The notes under the pieces are model-generated. The model was not told where the DNA came from and did not search any database. It worked only from the letters and a program-made list of their open reading frames with translations. Positions 1-6,463 of a stretch of DNA of 8,549 bases are shown here, in pieces. The stretch covers positions 1 through 8,549 of the forward strand of contig JAIORR010000074.1 in NCBI GenBank assembly GCA_021108055.1, in the 5' to 3' direction. Made by a program: the position numbers and the translations under genes. Numbering within the stretch: the first letter of the stretch is position 1; each line of letters begins with the position of its first letter. The DNA is from Candidatus Cloacimonadota bacterium (lineage in GTDB: Bacteria > Cloacimonadota > Cloacimonadia > Cloacimonadales > TCS61).

Positions 1-1
1 T

Positions 2-82
2 TTTCTGAACTTGAGCCGGGTTAAGACAAAGAAAAAAACAAGATTGCCTGTTATATCTAACTTAGAACCAGTTATTTATTGA
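2..82 (+). CDS. possible C-terminal tail of an upstream gene (partial)
   Basis: Reading from base 2 there is an open frame from the window edge to a TGA at 80-82, about 26 codons, ending in a basic stretch (KTKKKTR) and then LPVISNLEPVIY. The other two + frames hit stops within the first 24 bases. I do not recognise the protein, and so short an open stretch can occur by chance. If real, its stop overlaps the -35 box of the promoter for the next gene. Confidence 0.22.
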   Translation, partial: FLNLSRVKTKKKTRLPVISNLEPVIY

Positions 83-105
83 CAGTAAGAAAGACATTTT
101 ATATT
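79..105 (+). promoter_or_regulatory. probable sigma70-type promoter of the operon
   Basis: A perfect TTGACA (79-84) is followed by TATATT at 100-105, a spacer of 15 nt. TATTTG at 102-107 is an alternative -10 with a 17-nt spacer. It lies 43 nt before the first start codon with only AT-rich sequence between, which fits a short 5' leader. No terminator or operator is evident between it and the gene. Confidence 0.55.
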
Positions 106-130
106 TGGACGAATCTAAATATGCGTTAAT

Positions 131-137
131 AAAAGGA
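131..137 (+). promoter_or_regulatory. ribosome binding site of the WlbA-like dehydrogenase gene
   Basis: AAAAGGA lies 10 nt before the ATG at 148 and supports that start. The predicted protein then begins directly with the first beta strand of the Rossmann fold, as is usual for the family. Confidence 0.6.
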
Positions 138-147
138 AAATTACTTT

Positions 148-1182
148 ATGAAAAAAGTAAAGTTTGCACTTATCGGATGTGGAAGAATATCTTCCAATCA
201 TTTCGATGCAATACAAAAAATTGAAAATGCAGAAATGATTTCCTGTGCCGACATCATTGAAAAAAAAGCCAGAGAAGCTTCGGAAAAATATCAGATCAAG
301 TCATATTATAAAAACTACAAAAAAATGCTCGACAATGAAAAACCTGATGCTGTTTTGATCTGCACTCCCAGCGGGATGCATCCTCTCATGGGAATTGAAG
401 CTGCAAAAAGAAAAATTAATGTTATTACAGAAAAACCTATGTCCATTGATCTTCATTCTGCAGATAAGCTTGTGAAAACTTGCGACGAGAATGAGGTCGA
501 GTTGTTCGTTGTAAAACAAAACCGCCTTAATCCTTCTATTCAATTACTAAAGAAAGCCATAGATAAAGGTAGATTCGGCAGGCTTTTCAGCGCAAATGCA
601 ACAGTTCGCTGGACGCGCCCGCAAAGTTATTATGATATGTCTAAATGGCGTGGAACATGGGAATTCGATGGTGGTGCTTTTTTAAATCAGGCTTCTCATT
701 ATTTCGATCTTATTCAATGGTTAATGGGACCTGTCGAATCTGTAATGGCATTTACCGCAACCTTGAATCATGAAATTGAAACTGAAGATCAGGGAGCAGG
801 CATTATTCATTTCCGAAATGGGGCTATCGGAGTAGTTGAAGTCTCTATGAATACTTTCCCGAAAAACTATGAAGGTTCGATCACGATCATGGGAGAGAAC
901 GGAACAGTTAAGATCGGTGGAGTTGCTGTAAATGCAATAGATCACTGGGAATTCAAAGACTATGATGATGATGATAAACTGATAGAATCCAGCTCAACCA
1001 ATCCAACCAATATCTATGGGTTTGGTCATTTGGGTTATCTTAAAAATGTAGTCGATGCACTTTGTGGAAAAACAGATGCATTGACCGATGGGAGAGCAGG
1101 ACGTAAATCATTGGAATTGATAATTGCCATGTACGAATCTGCGAAAACCGGCAAGAAGATTGCTCTTCCATTAAAATATTGA
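148..1182 (+). CDS. Gfo/Idh/MocA-family sugar dehydrogenase, WlbA/WbpB-like
   Basis: Probable NAD-dependent cytosolic oxidoreductase acting on a nucleotide-linked amino sugar, most like the UDP-N-acetyl-2-amino-2-deoxyglucuronate dehydrogenases (WlbA/WbpB) that oxidise C3 on the way to 2,3-diamino sugars. The N-terminal Rossmann domain starts at once (FALIGCGRISSNH, residues 6-18). The family signature EKP is at 95-97, with K96 the expected catalytic lysine. VVKQNRLNPS (121-130), WRGTW (167-171), DGG (174-176) and NQASHYFD (180-187, with H184) match the C-terminal substrate domain of the WlbA branch. At 344 aa it is full length. It opens the cluster 15 nt before the prenyl synthase gene and has its own promoter and ribosome binding site. 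The family is certain; the substrate is inferred and another sugar or a cyclitol is possible. It is not a glycerol-1-phosphate dehydrogenase, which has a different fold. Confidence 0.85.
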   Translation: MKKVKFALIGCGRISSNHFDAIQKIENAEMISCADIIEKKAREASEKYQIKSYYKNYKKMLDNEKPDAVLICTPSGMHPLMGIEAAKRKINVITEKPMSIDLHSADKLVKTCDENEVELFVVKQNRLNPSIQLLKKAIDKGRFGRLFSANATVRWTRPQSYYDMSKWRGTWEFDGGAFLNQASHYFDLIQWLMGPVESVMAFTATLNHEIETEDQGAGIIHFRNGAIGVVEVSMNTFPKNYEGSITIMGENGTVKIGGVAVNAIDHWEFKDYDDDDKLIESSSTNPTNIYGFGHLGYLKNVVDALCGKTDALTDGRAGRKSLELIIAMYESAKTGKKIALPLKY

Positions 1183-1184
1183 TC

Positions 1185-1191
1185 TAAGAGG
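1185..1191 (+). promoter_or_regulatory. ribosome binding site preceding a TTG start
   Basis: TAAGAGG sits 6 nt before TTG 1198 and 9 nt before a second TTG at 1201. There is no ATG near the expected N terminus, so this site is the main support for non-ATG initiation of the prenyl synthase. Confidence 0.5.
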
Positions 1192-1197
1192 TTAATT

Positions 1198-2085
1198 TTG
1201 TTGATACAAGAATATTTTATAACAAGATCTGATATATTGGAAAAAGCACTGGCAAAATATCTTACACCTTCCGATGAAATCACTTCACAATTAGATGAAG
1301 CAATGAGATACAGTGTTTTCAGCGGCGGTAAAAGGCTTCGTCCTATCCTGTTTTTTGCTACATATGAAATGTTATTGGAAAGAAAGAACATAAATCGTCT
1401 CGAAAGATTGTTACCTGCTGCATGTGCTCTTGAACTGGTTCATACAGCTTCCCTGATCCATGATGATCTGCCAAGTGTTGATAATTCGGAAGAACGAAGA
1501 GGAATACCAAGCTGCCATGTTAAATTCGGTGAAGCTACCGCTATTCTGGCAGGTGATGCCCTTATTACAAAAGCTGTTGAAATTCTTACCGAAATAAAAA
1601 ATCCCCGAATTTCCCTGGATTGTATTAGAATTCTAACCAAAGCAATGTCCACTCGTGGAATGATCGGAGGTCAGGCAGTAGATATTTTATCTGCAAAGAA
1701 GAAAATAAACATAAACACACTGCGTTATATCCATCTAAAGAAAACCGGTGCACTTCTTCAGGCAGCCATGGAATTAGCATGCGTGATCTACGATGCGGAA
1801 GAAAATATATCAATAACTTTAGGTAACTTTGCTCTTAATCTGGGACTGGCATATCAAGTGGTTGATGATATCCTGGATGAAGTAGGAAGCTTCGAAGTTT
1901 TGGGGAAAGAACCCGGTCAGGATTCCAGAAATTATAAAGCGACATATCCTTCTCTGCTCGGTTTGGAAAAATCTAAAAAGACAGCAGAAAAACTTCTGAG
2001 AGATTCATATAACCTGATAAAATATATGAAAAATAATGACATCCTGATAGAATTCGTAAATATGGTTAAAGACCGTCTTCCATAA
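1198..2085 (+). CDS. polyprenyl diphosphate synthase, probably geranylgeranyl diphosphate synthase
   Basis: Trans-type isoprenyl diphosphate synthase (IspA/CrtE family) that adds IPP to allylic diphosphates. GGKRLRP is at 43-49, the first Asp-rich motif DDLPSVD at 89-95 (D89, D90, D95), RRG at 100-102, GEATAILAGDAL at 111-122, GGQAVD at 157-162, KKTG at 181-184 and the second Asp-rich motif DDILD at 223-227. The four-residue spacing inside the first motif is the bacterial/plant type II form, not the archaeal DDxxD form. The fifth residue before it is Ala84, where bacterial FPP synthases carry a bulky Tyr and Pantoea-type CrtE carries Ala; this predicts a product of C20 or longer. Length (295 aa) is normal. 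It lies directly before the DGGGP and GGGP synthase genes, which use GGPP. Start is TTG 1198, or TTG 1201. Family near certain, chain length inferred. Confidence 0.9.
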   Translation: MLIQEYFITRSDILEKALAKYLTPSDEITSQLDEAMRYSVFSGGKRLRPILFFATYEMLLERKNINRLERLLPAACALELVHTASLIHDDLPSVDNSEERRGIPSCHVKFGEATAILAGDALITKAVEILTEIKNPRISLDCIRILTKAMSTRGMIGGQAVDILSAKKKININTLRYIHLKKTGALLQAAMELACVIYDAEENISITLGNFALNLGLAYQVVDDILDEVGSFEVLGKEPGQDSRNYKATYPSLLGLEKSKKTAEKLLRDSYNLIKYMKNNDILIEFVNMVKDRLP

Positions 2086-2092
2086 GATTTGT

Positions 2093-2920
2093 ATGTCCTA
2101 TCTGAAAATAATCCGACCTTATAATTGTCTGTTTGTATCTGTATCCGTTCTTTTCGGTGCATATTTCAATTCAGATTCCAATCACATAGTTTCCATTATA
2201 TCTGCAGTAATATCCGCAACTTTGATAGCCGGAGGAGGATACGTTATAAATGATTTTTTCGATATTAAGATCGATATGATCAATAAACCTGAAAGGATAC
2301 TTCCTGCTAAAAAGATCAAACCAAGAACCGCATATCTTTTTGCAATATATCTTTTTCTTTCCGGAATTATTTTCAGCTTTTTCACCCAAAATATATATTG
2401 TGTTATTATTGCCATCGTGAACAGCCTGGTTCTTTTCTTTTATGCCAAAATTCTTAAAAAGACCCTGTTAGTTGGAAATATAGCGGTTGCCTATGCTGCC
2501 TGCAGCACTTTTATCTATGGCAGTTTAAGTAATGGTAATTTGAAAAATGGGTTGATCGCTGCCTGTTTCGCATTCCTTTACACCCTGATACGTGAGTTCA
2601 TCAAAGACGGTGAAGATATTGAGGGTGATATTAAACACGGAGCTAGAACTCTTGCAATTAAAGTTGGAAAGAAAAACCTGGTTTATATCTCTATCCTGCC
2701 AGCTTTTATGATGATCATTTATTCTTTCTATCTACTCTTTTCCGAACTGATTTATTTTAAAACGTTCCTGATGTTCAATATATTTATTTCATTACCTTTG
2801 ATCTTATTTATTTTTTATCTTCTTATGAAAGGGAATAAACAGGATTTTTCGAAAATATCATTATTTATGAAAATCGATATGGTGATTTTATTAATTATAA
2901 TATGGATTGGAAGATTATGA
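2093..2920 (+). CDS. UbiA-family prenyltransferase, (S)-2,3-di-O-geranylgeranylglyceryl phosphate (DGGGP) synthase-like
   Basis: Integral membrane aromatic/lipid prenyltransferase. It has about eight hydrophobic segments (for example 32-53, 81-97, 100-118, 127-145, 151-168, 196-219, 224-245, 261-273). The first Asp-rich motif is NDFFDIKID at 53-61 (N53, D54, D57, D61), followed by the NKPERILP loop (64-71). The second is KDGEDIEGD at 171-179 (D172, D175, D179), followed by GARTLAIKVG (183-192). The REFIKDGEDIEGD and NKPERILP wording matches archaeal DGGGP synthase more than MenA, UbiA or chlorophyll synthase. Expected role: transfer a second geranylgeranyl group onto the 2-hydroxyl of GGGP at the membrane. 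Context is strong: the gene starts 7 nt after the prenyl synthase and overlaps the GGGP synthase by 4 nt. The ribosome binding site is weak, so coupled translation is likely. A quinone or heme-type UbiA remains possible but is disfavoured. Confidence 0.83.
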   Translation: MSYLKIIRPYNCLFVSVSVLFGAYFNSDSNHIVSIISAVISATLIAGGGYVINDFFDIKIDMINKPERILPAKKIKPRTAYLFAIYLFLSGIIFSFFTQNIYCVIIAIVNSLVLFFYAKILKKTLLVGNIAVAYAACSTFIYGSLSNGNLKNGLIAACFAFLYTLIREFIKDGEDIEGDIKHGARTLAIKVGKKNLVYISILPAFMMIIYSFYLLFSELIYFKTFLMFNIFISLPLILFIFYLLMKGNKQDFSKISLFMKIDMVILLIIIWIGRL

Positions 2921-3666
2921 AGATTTATAATAAGCTATTAAAGATGGCAAAGAGCCGGGCAAATTATTTTTGCCTGATAGACCCCGATAAATTAGATGCC
3001 GAGCAAGCTGTGTGTTTTGCTCGAACCTGCGAAGAAAATGGTGCTGACGGACTTCTGGTTGGTGGAAGTATAATGCTGAATAACTCATTTGAAACAAACT
3101 TGAAACTCATCAAAGAGAATGTAAATATTCCGGTTCTTATCTTTCCGGGAATTTTTAATTTCGTTTCACCTTATGCTGATGCATTATTGCTTCTCAGTGT
3201 TATTACCAGCCGCAACCCACAGATGCTCATTGGTGAACAGGTTCGTGCAGCTCCTCTTATCAAACATTATGGATTGGAAGCGATCGGAACAGCTTATATG
3301 CTGATAGAATCCGGGAATAACACATCCGTTCTTTATATGAGCGGAAGCTTTCCTATTCCGCGTTTAAAGAATGATATCGCCGTAGCTCATGCACTTGCAG
3401 GTCAATATCTCGGCATGAAAATAATTTACATAGATGCAGGAAGTGGTGCAAGATATCCCGTCAGCAATGAAATGATCTCTGCTATCAGAAAAAACGTTTC
3501 CTTGCCGATCGTTCTTGGCGGAGGAATAAAAACTCCCGAGATCGCAGCAGAAAAAGCAAAAGCAGGAGCCGATTTCATCGTTACGGGAAATGTTCTTGAA
3601 GATGATCTTGACCCAAAACTTATAAAGGAATTTGCAAACGCAATTCACAGTGTAAAAAGAAAATGA
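2917..3666 (+). CDS. geranylgeranylglyceryl phosphate synthase (GGGPS/PcrB family, group II)
   Basis: Soluble TIM-barrel prenyltransferase that makes the first ether bond of archaeal lipids by joining GGPP to sn-glycerol-1-phosphate. Numbering from ATG 2917 (249 aa): LIDPDK at 20-25 (D22 and D24 bind Mg/diphosphate), VGGS at 48-51, GTAYMLIESG at 124-133, PIPRLKNDIAVAHALAGQYLG at 146-166, YIDAGSGA at 171-178, GGGIK at 201-205 and VTGN at 222-225. The IESG and AHALAGxYLGMK wording is that of group II GGGPS (Methanothermobacter, Thermoplasma, Bacteroidetes), not Bacillus PcrB, which uses heptaprenyl diphosphate. I prefer ATG 2917 because it forms an ATGA overlap with the upstream stop and gives the usual MKIYNKLL start; ATG 2902 adds five residues but has no ribosome site. 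Stop overlaps the next start (ATGA at 3663). Substrate chain length is inferred from neighbours. Confidence 0.92.
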   Translation: MKIYNKLLKMAKSRANYFCLIDPDKLDAEQAVCFARTCEENGADGLLVGGSIMLNNSFETNLKLIKENVNIPVLIFPGIFNFVSPYADALLLLSVITSRNPQMLIGEQVRAAPLIKHYGLEAIGTAYMLIESGNNTSVLYMSGSFPIPRLKNDIAVAHALAGQYLGMKIIYIDAGSGARYPVSNEMISAIRKNVSLPIVLGGGIKTPEIAAEKAKAGADFIVTGNVLEDDLDPKLIKEFANAIHSVKRK

Positions 3667-4436
3667 TAGATATTCATACACATATTCTACCAGCTTGTGA
3701 TGATGGTTCACCGAATGTTGAAACATCAATTAAATTTATAAAAATAATGATCGATGCAGGAGTAACGAGTATCGTCCTGACGCCGCATTTCATTCGAAAT
3801 TCATATCACAATACTTCAGATATAATTGAAAGTAAGTTCAAGCTACTACAAAAAGCAGTTAAATCCGAAAATATCGATATCGATCTTTATACTGCCCCAG
3901 AAGTTTACCTGGATTTATATTCAAAAGATACCATTTTATCTGAGAATTTTACAATAAACAATACTAAATATGTTCTGGTCGAAACCAATTTGACCGGCTT
4001 CCCGAACAATCTTTTTGAAATACTATATGAATTAGTTAATTGTGGTTTATATCCAATATTAGCTCATCCGGAACGATATAACAACATTATCATTGATCCC
4101 GAAAGCGCAGAAGATATTATTTATAAAAATATTTACTTACAGGTCAACGCCGGAAGTATCCTTGGTCATTATGGAAAAAGAATTCAGAAAGCTGCATGGT
4201 TTCTGATAGAGAATGGACTTGTTCATTTTCTTGCTTCAGATTGTCATTGCAAAAATAGTGAATATTCTCTTCCAAAAGCGATTGATGTTATCCGGAAACA
4301 TATCGATGACTACACAGTTCGACTCCTCACAGAAATAAATCCTTCCAAAATGTTGAATAATGAAAAGATCGAATTTTTTTATCTTGATAAAATTGAAAAT
4401 AAAAGTAAAGGATTTTTCAGTAGGTTATTTAAATAA
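3663..4436 (+). CDS. PHP-family tyrosine-protein phosphatase, CpsB/YwqE-like
   Basis: Manganese-dependent protein-tyrosine phosphatase of the PHP fold, the type that dephosphorylates bacterial tyrosine kinases controlling capsule or exopolysaccharide synthesis. Metal ligands are all visible: H5 and H7 (MIDIHTHILP), D13/D14 (CDDG), H42 (TPHF), E80 (APE), E107 (LVETNL), H135 (LAHPER) and D193/H195 (SDCH). VNAGSILGHYGK (161-172) is also typical of CpsB/YwqE. Length 257 aa is normal. Its start overlaps the GGGP synthase stop by 4 nt (ATGA), so the two are translationally coupled. The partner bacterial tyrosine kinase/Wzz protein is not in the window. A PHP protein with another phosphoesterase substrate is possible, but the match to the capsule group is good. 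Confidence 0.85.
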   Translation: MIDIHTHILPACDDGSPNVETSIKFIKIMIDAGVTSIVLTPHFIRNSYHNTSDIIESKFKLLQKAVKSENIDIDLYTAPEVYLDLYSKDTILSENFTINNTKYVLVETNLTGFPNNLFEILYELVNCGLYPILAHPERYNNIIIDPESAEDIIYKNIYLQVNAGSILGHYGKRIQKAAWFLIENGLVHFLASDCHCKNSEYSLPKAIDVIRKHIDDYTVRLLTEINPSKMLNNEKIEFFYLDKIENKSKGFFSRLFK

Positions 4437-4444
4437 AAATCAAA

Positions 4445-5419
4445 ATGAGCGAAAAAATATTAATAACAGGAATAAGCGGTTTTATCGGAAGAAACGTCCT
4501 TAAAAAAATTCTTAATAAAAACCGTGAAATAACAGCCATAGTCCGTCCACAAACAGACCGATCCAGAATTAAAGAATTCGAGGACCAGATCGAATTGATA
4601 GAAATAGACCTTGCCGACATTCAACAATTAAAAGAATATCTGGAAAAAAACTCTTTTGAAACTATCGTTCATATCGGTGCACTTCGTGGAGGAAGAAAAT
4701 CTACAAAAAAAGATTTCTTTAATGTTAACGTGAATGCTACCGAACAATTTATTATCAATGCTTATGAAAACAAATCCAAATTTATTTTTTGTTCATCGGT
4801 AGGAGTTTTTGGAGGTGCTCCTTTAGAACTTCCGGCAAACAACAGCACTCCACGCGTAAATGACGGTTATTATCATTTTACAAAAATTCAGGCAGAAACA
4901 CTTATTCAAAAATATGTTCTCTATGGATTGAAAGCAGCCATTATCCGCCCATCTATCACTTATGGAGTTGGGGATTACGGATTTGCTTTTAATCTTACGA
5001 AATTAGTGGATAAGAACCTGATGCACTTATCAAGTAAAGATGTGTTAATGCATCTTACAAATGTTGAACTTATTTCAAATGCAATTTTAAAATTAATGGA
5101 AACCGATTTCAAATCGGGAGTTGCTTACAATATAGCAGATAAAAATCCTGTAAAATTAAGAGATTTAGTTTGTTTTATCAATAAGGAGTTAAAGGGAAAA
5201 TCATACTCAAGGAAAAAAATTGTCCCTCAGGAATTATTGTTATTAGGTGAAAAAATCGCTCGATTTCTTAAAAATGAACTCTGGGTAAACAGGTTTGAAT
5301 TTATTGCTAAAGACAGATATTACGATACAATACAAGCTTACAAAGACCTCTCTTTAAAACCAATTGAAACAATACCTGAGTTCAAAGTTGTAATTAACTG
5401 GTATAAAAGCCTGAAATAA
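4445..5419 (+). CDS. extended SDR NAD(P)-dependent epimerase/dehydratase
   Basis: Cytosolic extended short-chain dehydrogenase. The N terminus holds the dinucleotide-binding motif GISGFIG (9-15). A conserved Asp at 55 (IEIDLAD) is typical of the group, S118 (FCSSVGVFG) and Y143xxxK147 (YHFTK) form the catalytic set, and IIRPS at 166-170 follows as in sugar-nucleotide epimerases. The C-terminal domain (roughly 180-324) is specific and gives no substrate. A nucleotide-sugar epimerase, dehydratase or reductase fits the capsule phosphatase upstream; a 3-beta-hydroxysteroid/NAD-dependent lipid or flavonol reductase-like activity is an alternative, and an isoprenoid-lipid substrate cannot be excluded. 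It begins 8 nt after the phosphatase stop with no clear ribosome binding site, so expression probably depends on coupled translation. Family confident, substrate unknown. Confidence 0.8.
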   Translation: MSEKILITGISGFIGRNVLKKILNKNREITAIVRPQTDRSRIKEFEDQIELIEIDLADIQQLKEYLEKNSFETIVHIGALRGGRKSTKKDFFNVNVNATEQFIINAYENKSKFIFCSSVGVFGGAPLELPANNSTPRVNDGYYHFTKIQAETLIQKYVLYGLKAAIIRPSITYGVGDYGFAFNLTKLVDKNLMHLSSKDVLMHLTNVELISNAILKLMETDFKSGVAYNIADKNPVKLRDLVCFINKELKGKSYSRKKIVPQELLLLGEKIARFLKNELWVNRFEFIAKDRYYDTIQAYKDLSLKPIETIPEFKVVINWYKSLK

Positions 5420-5443
5420 ATCACTAACTTTATTAAAAATTCA

Positions 5444-5450
5444 TAAGGAG
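5444..5450 (+). promoter_or_regulatory. strong ribosome binding site of the small membrane protein gene
   Basis: TAAGGAG lies 6 nt before ATG 5457 and is one of the strongest Shine-Dalgarno matches in the window. It has no other start codon to serve and is key evidence that the 41-codon frame after it is translated. Confidence 0.7.
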
Positions 5451-5456
5451 AGCAAA

Positions 5457-5582
5457 ATGCGTTTTATTAAAAGCTGTTTCGCACTTATAATCTGGATAGT
5501 TTGTTATATCCCAACAACATGTTTTGTTTTTTTAGTATTTCTGAAAAGTCTATTTAAAAAAGGAGGAGTTAAAACTTCATGA
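5457..5582 (+). CDS. small single-pass membrane protein (41 aa), function unknown
   Basis: A short frame of 41 codons, easily missed by length cut-offs. The protein has a short basic N terminus (MRFIK), a hydrophobic stretch from about residue 7 to 29 rich in Phe, Ile, Val and Cys with one Pro (Pro19), and a basic C-terminal tail (KSLFKKGGVK). It therefore looks like a single transmembrane helix with positive charges on both sides. Support for translation: a strong Shine-Dalgarno site 6 nt upstream; a stop that overlaps the methyltransferase start as ATGA at 5579; and no reason otherwise for a 160-nt gap in a tightly packed operon. I do not recognise it. It could be a small partner or anchor for the methyltransferase or flippase-like protein, or a leader-type coding sequence for coupling. 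Confidence 0.68.
   Translation: MRFIKSCFALIIWIVCYIPTTCFVFLVFLKSLFKKGGVKTS
5561..5568 (+). promoter_or_regulatory. ribosome binding site of the methyltransferase gene, inside the small gene
   Basis: AGGAGGAG lies within the last codons of the small membrane protein gene, 10 to 12 nt before ATG 5579. It shows that the downstream gene can be initiated independently as well as by stop-start coupling. Confidence 0.6.
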
Positions 5583-6463
5583 AAAAGATAACTCAAAAAG
5601 AAAAAACGACTCTATTCAATTTCATCGAAAGAAATTTAAATATGTCATCTTCAGATTTGGACGAAGGAATTGGAACTGTATATGAACGAATTGTTATAGA
5701 TGACTATTTTAGAGAAATCCAAAAGAAATACAATATTACTTCTGTGCTGGAATCTCCTGCCGATGGCGTTACAGGCGTACCCGGACTCAACAGTTTGGAG
5801 TTTGCCAGGAATGGAGCTAAAGTTTTTCTAACAAATCCTTCCCTGAAAATGCTCGATAATGCTCTTTTGGTCTGGAAGAAAAATAACCTTGAAAGTTTAG
5901 TTGAATTTCATAAAACACCGGTTGATGAACTTCCTTTTGAAGATGATTCATTTGACCTTGTTTGGAATTATTGCATGTTTGAACGTTTTGAATATCCCGA
6001 AGTACTGATCGAAGAATTAAAACGCGTTTCAAAAAAATATGTAATGATAATGACACAGAATTTTTGGAATCTCGGAACTTTTGTCCACTGGCTTTTTCAC
6101 AAATATCATAAATTGGAATGGGATCATGGACACACAAAATTTATGACTTTCAAGGGAATAAAAAAAATCGTCCGCAAAACCGGATTGAAAATAATCGAAG
6201 AAGGAACGATCGATACTCCACCCTGGATGGATACCTGGGATATGCCTTTAAGGGGTGAAATTAAAACTATCTTAACTCCTTTAGGGTTCAAATGGGAATG
6301 GAAGATCGATGAACAATCAGAGAAAAAAGGGGAAAAAAACACTTCAGCAATTTCTTTTTTTGCTAATATTGAAAGATATTTACCAAAATGGTTTAATAGA
6401 TCACAAACTCATCATCTTTATGTTCTTTGTGAAATAGATAAAACCGATTCTCAAAATGGATAA
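5579..6463 (+). CDS. class I SAM-dependent methyltransferase with altered motif I
   Basis: Probable SAM-dependent methyltransferase of the Methyltransf_11 type. Motif I is unusual: VLESPADGVTGVPG at 56-69 replaces the ordinary D/ExGxGxG loop. The acidic residue after strand 2 is replaced by Asn86 (VFLTNPS). LPFEDDSFDLVWNYCMFER (118-136) is a typical motif II/III region and EVLIEELKRVSKKYVMIM (141-158) a typical motif IV region. The C-terminal part (160-290) is rich in Trp, His and aromatic residues (WDHGHTKFMT at 181-190; DTPPWMDTWDMP at 212-223) and may form the substrate site. No membrane segment is seen. It is coupled to the small membrane gene by ATGA and overlaps the next gene by 8 nt. 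The substrate could be a sugar, a lipid head group or a prenyl lipid; I cannot tell. The family is likely, activity needs testing because motif I is altered. Confidence 0.72.
   Translation: MKKITQKEKTTLFNFIERNLNMSSSDLDEGIGTVYERIVIDDYFREIQKKYNITSVLESPADGVTGVPGLNSLEFARNGAKVFLTNPSLKMLDNALLVWKKNNLESLVEFHKTPVDELPFEDDSFDLVWNYCMFERFEYPEVLIEELKRVSKKYVMIMTQNFWNLGTFVHWLFHKYHKLEWDHGHTKFMTFKGIKKIVRKTGLKIIEEGTIDTPPWMDTWDMPLRGEIKTILTPLGFKWEWKIDEQSEKKGEKNTSAISFFANIERYLPKWFNRSQTHHLYVLCEIDKTDSQNG

Noticed and set aside
958..978. DYDDDDK at residues 271-277 of the dehydrogenase, encoded by a short GAT repeat, resembling an epitope tag/enterokinase site
   Set aside because: It lacks the Lys at position 3 of the FLAG tag (DYKDDDDK), lies inside a natural full-length protein and is a simple acidic loop from a short trinucleotide run.
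148..1182. The first dehydrogenase as the missing glycerol-1-phosphate dehydrogenase
   Set aside because: It has Gfo/Idh/MocA motifs (GCGRI, EKP, WRGTW, NQASH). G1P dehydrogenases belong to the iron-dependent alcohol dehydrogenase/dehydroquinate synthase-like fold and share none of these.
1035..1391. A 118-aa open frame on the - strand
   Set aside because: It spans the junction of two strongly supported + strand genes, has no recognisable motif and no ribosome binding site context; it is a shadow frame.
1198..3666. The host being an archaeon because of the lipid genes
   Set aside because: The prenyl synthase is the bacterial type II form, the neighbours include a CpsB/YwqE-type phosphatase and a WlbA-like dehydrogenase, and the promoters look sigma70-like. 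A bacterium is far more likely.
3364..3729. A 121-aa open frame on the - strand
   Set aside because: It runs antisense to the conserved C-terminal half of GGGPS and the N terminus of the phosphatase; its Cys/Phe/Ser/His-rich composition is what antisense of AT-rich coding sequence gives.
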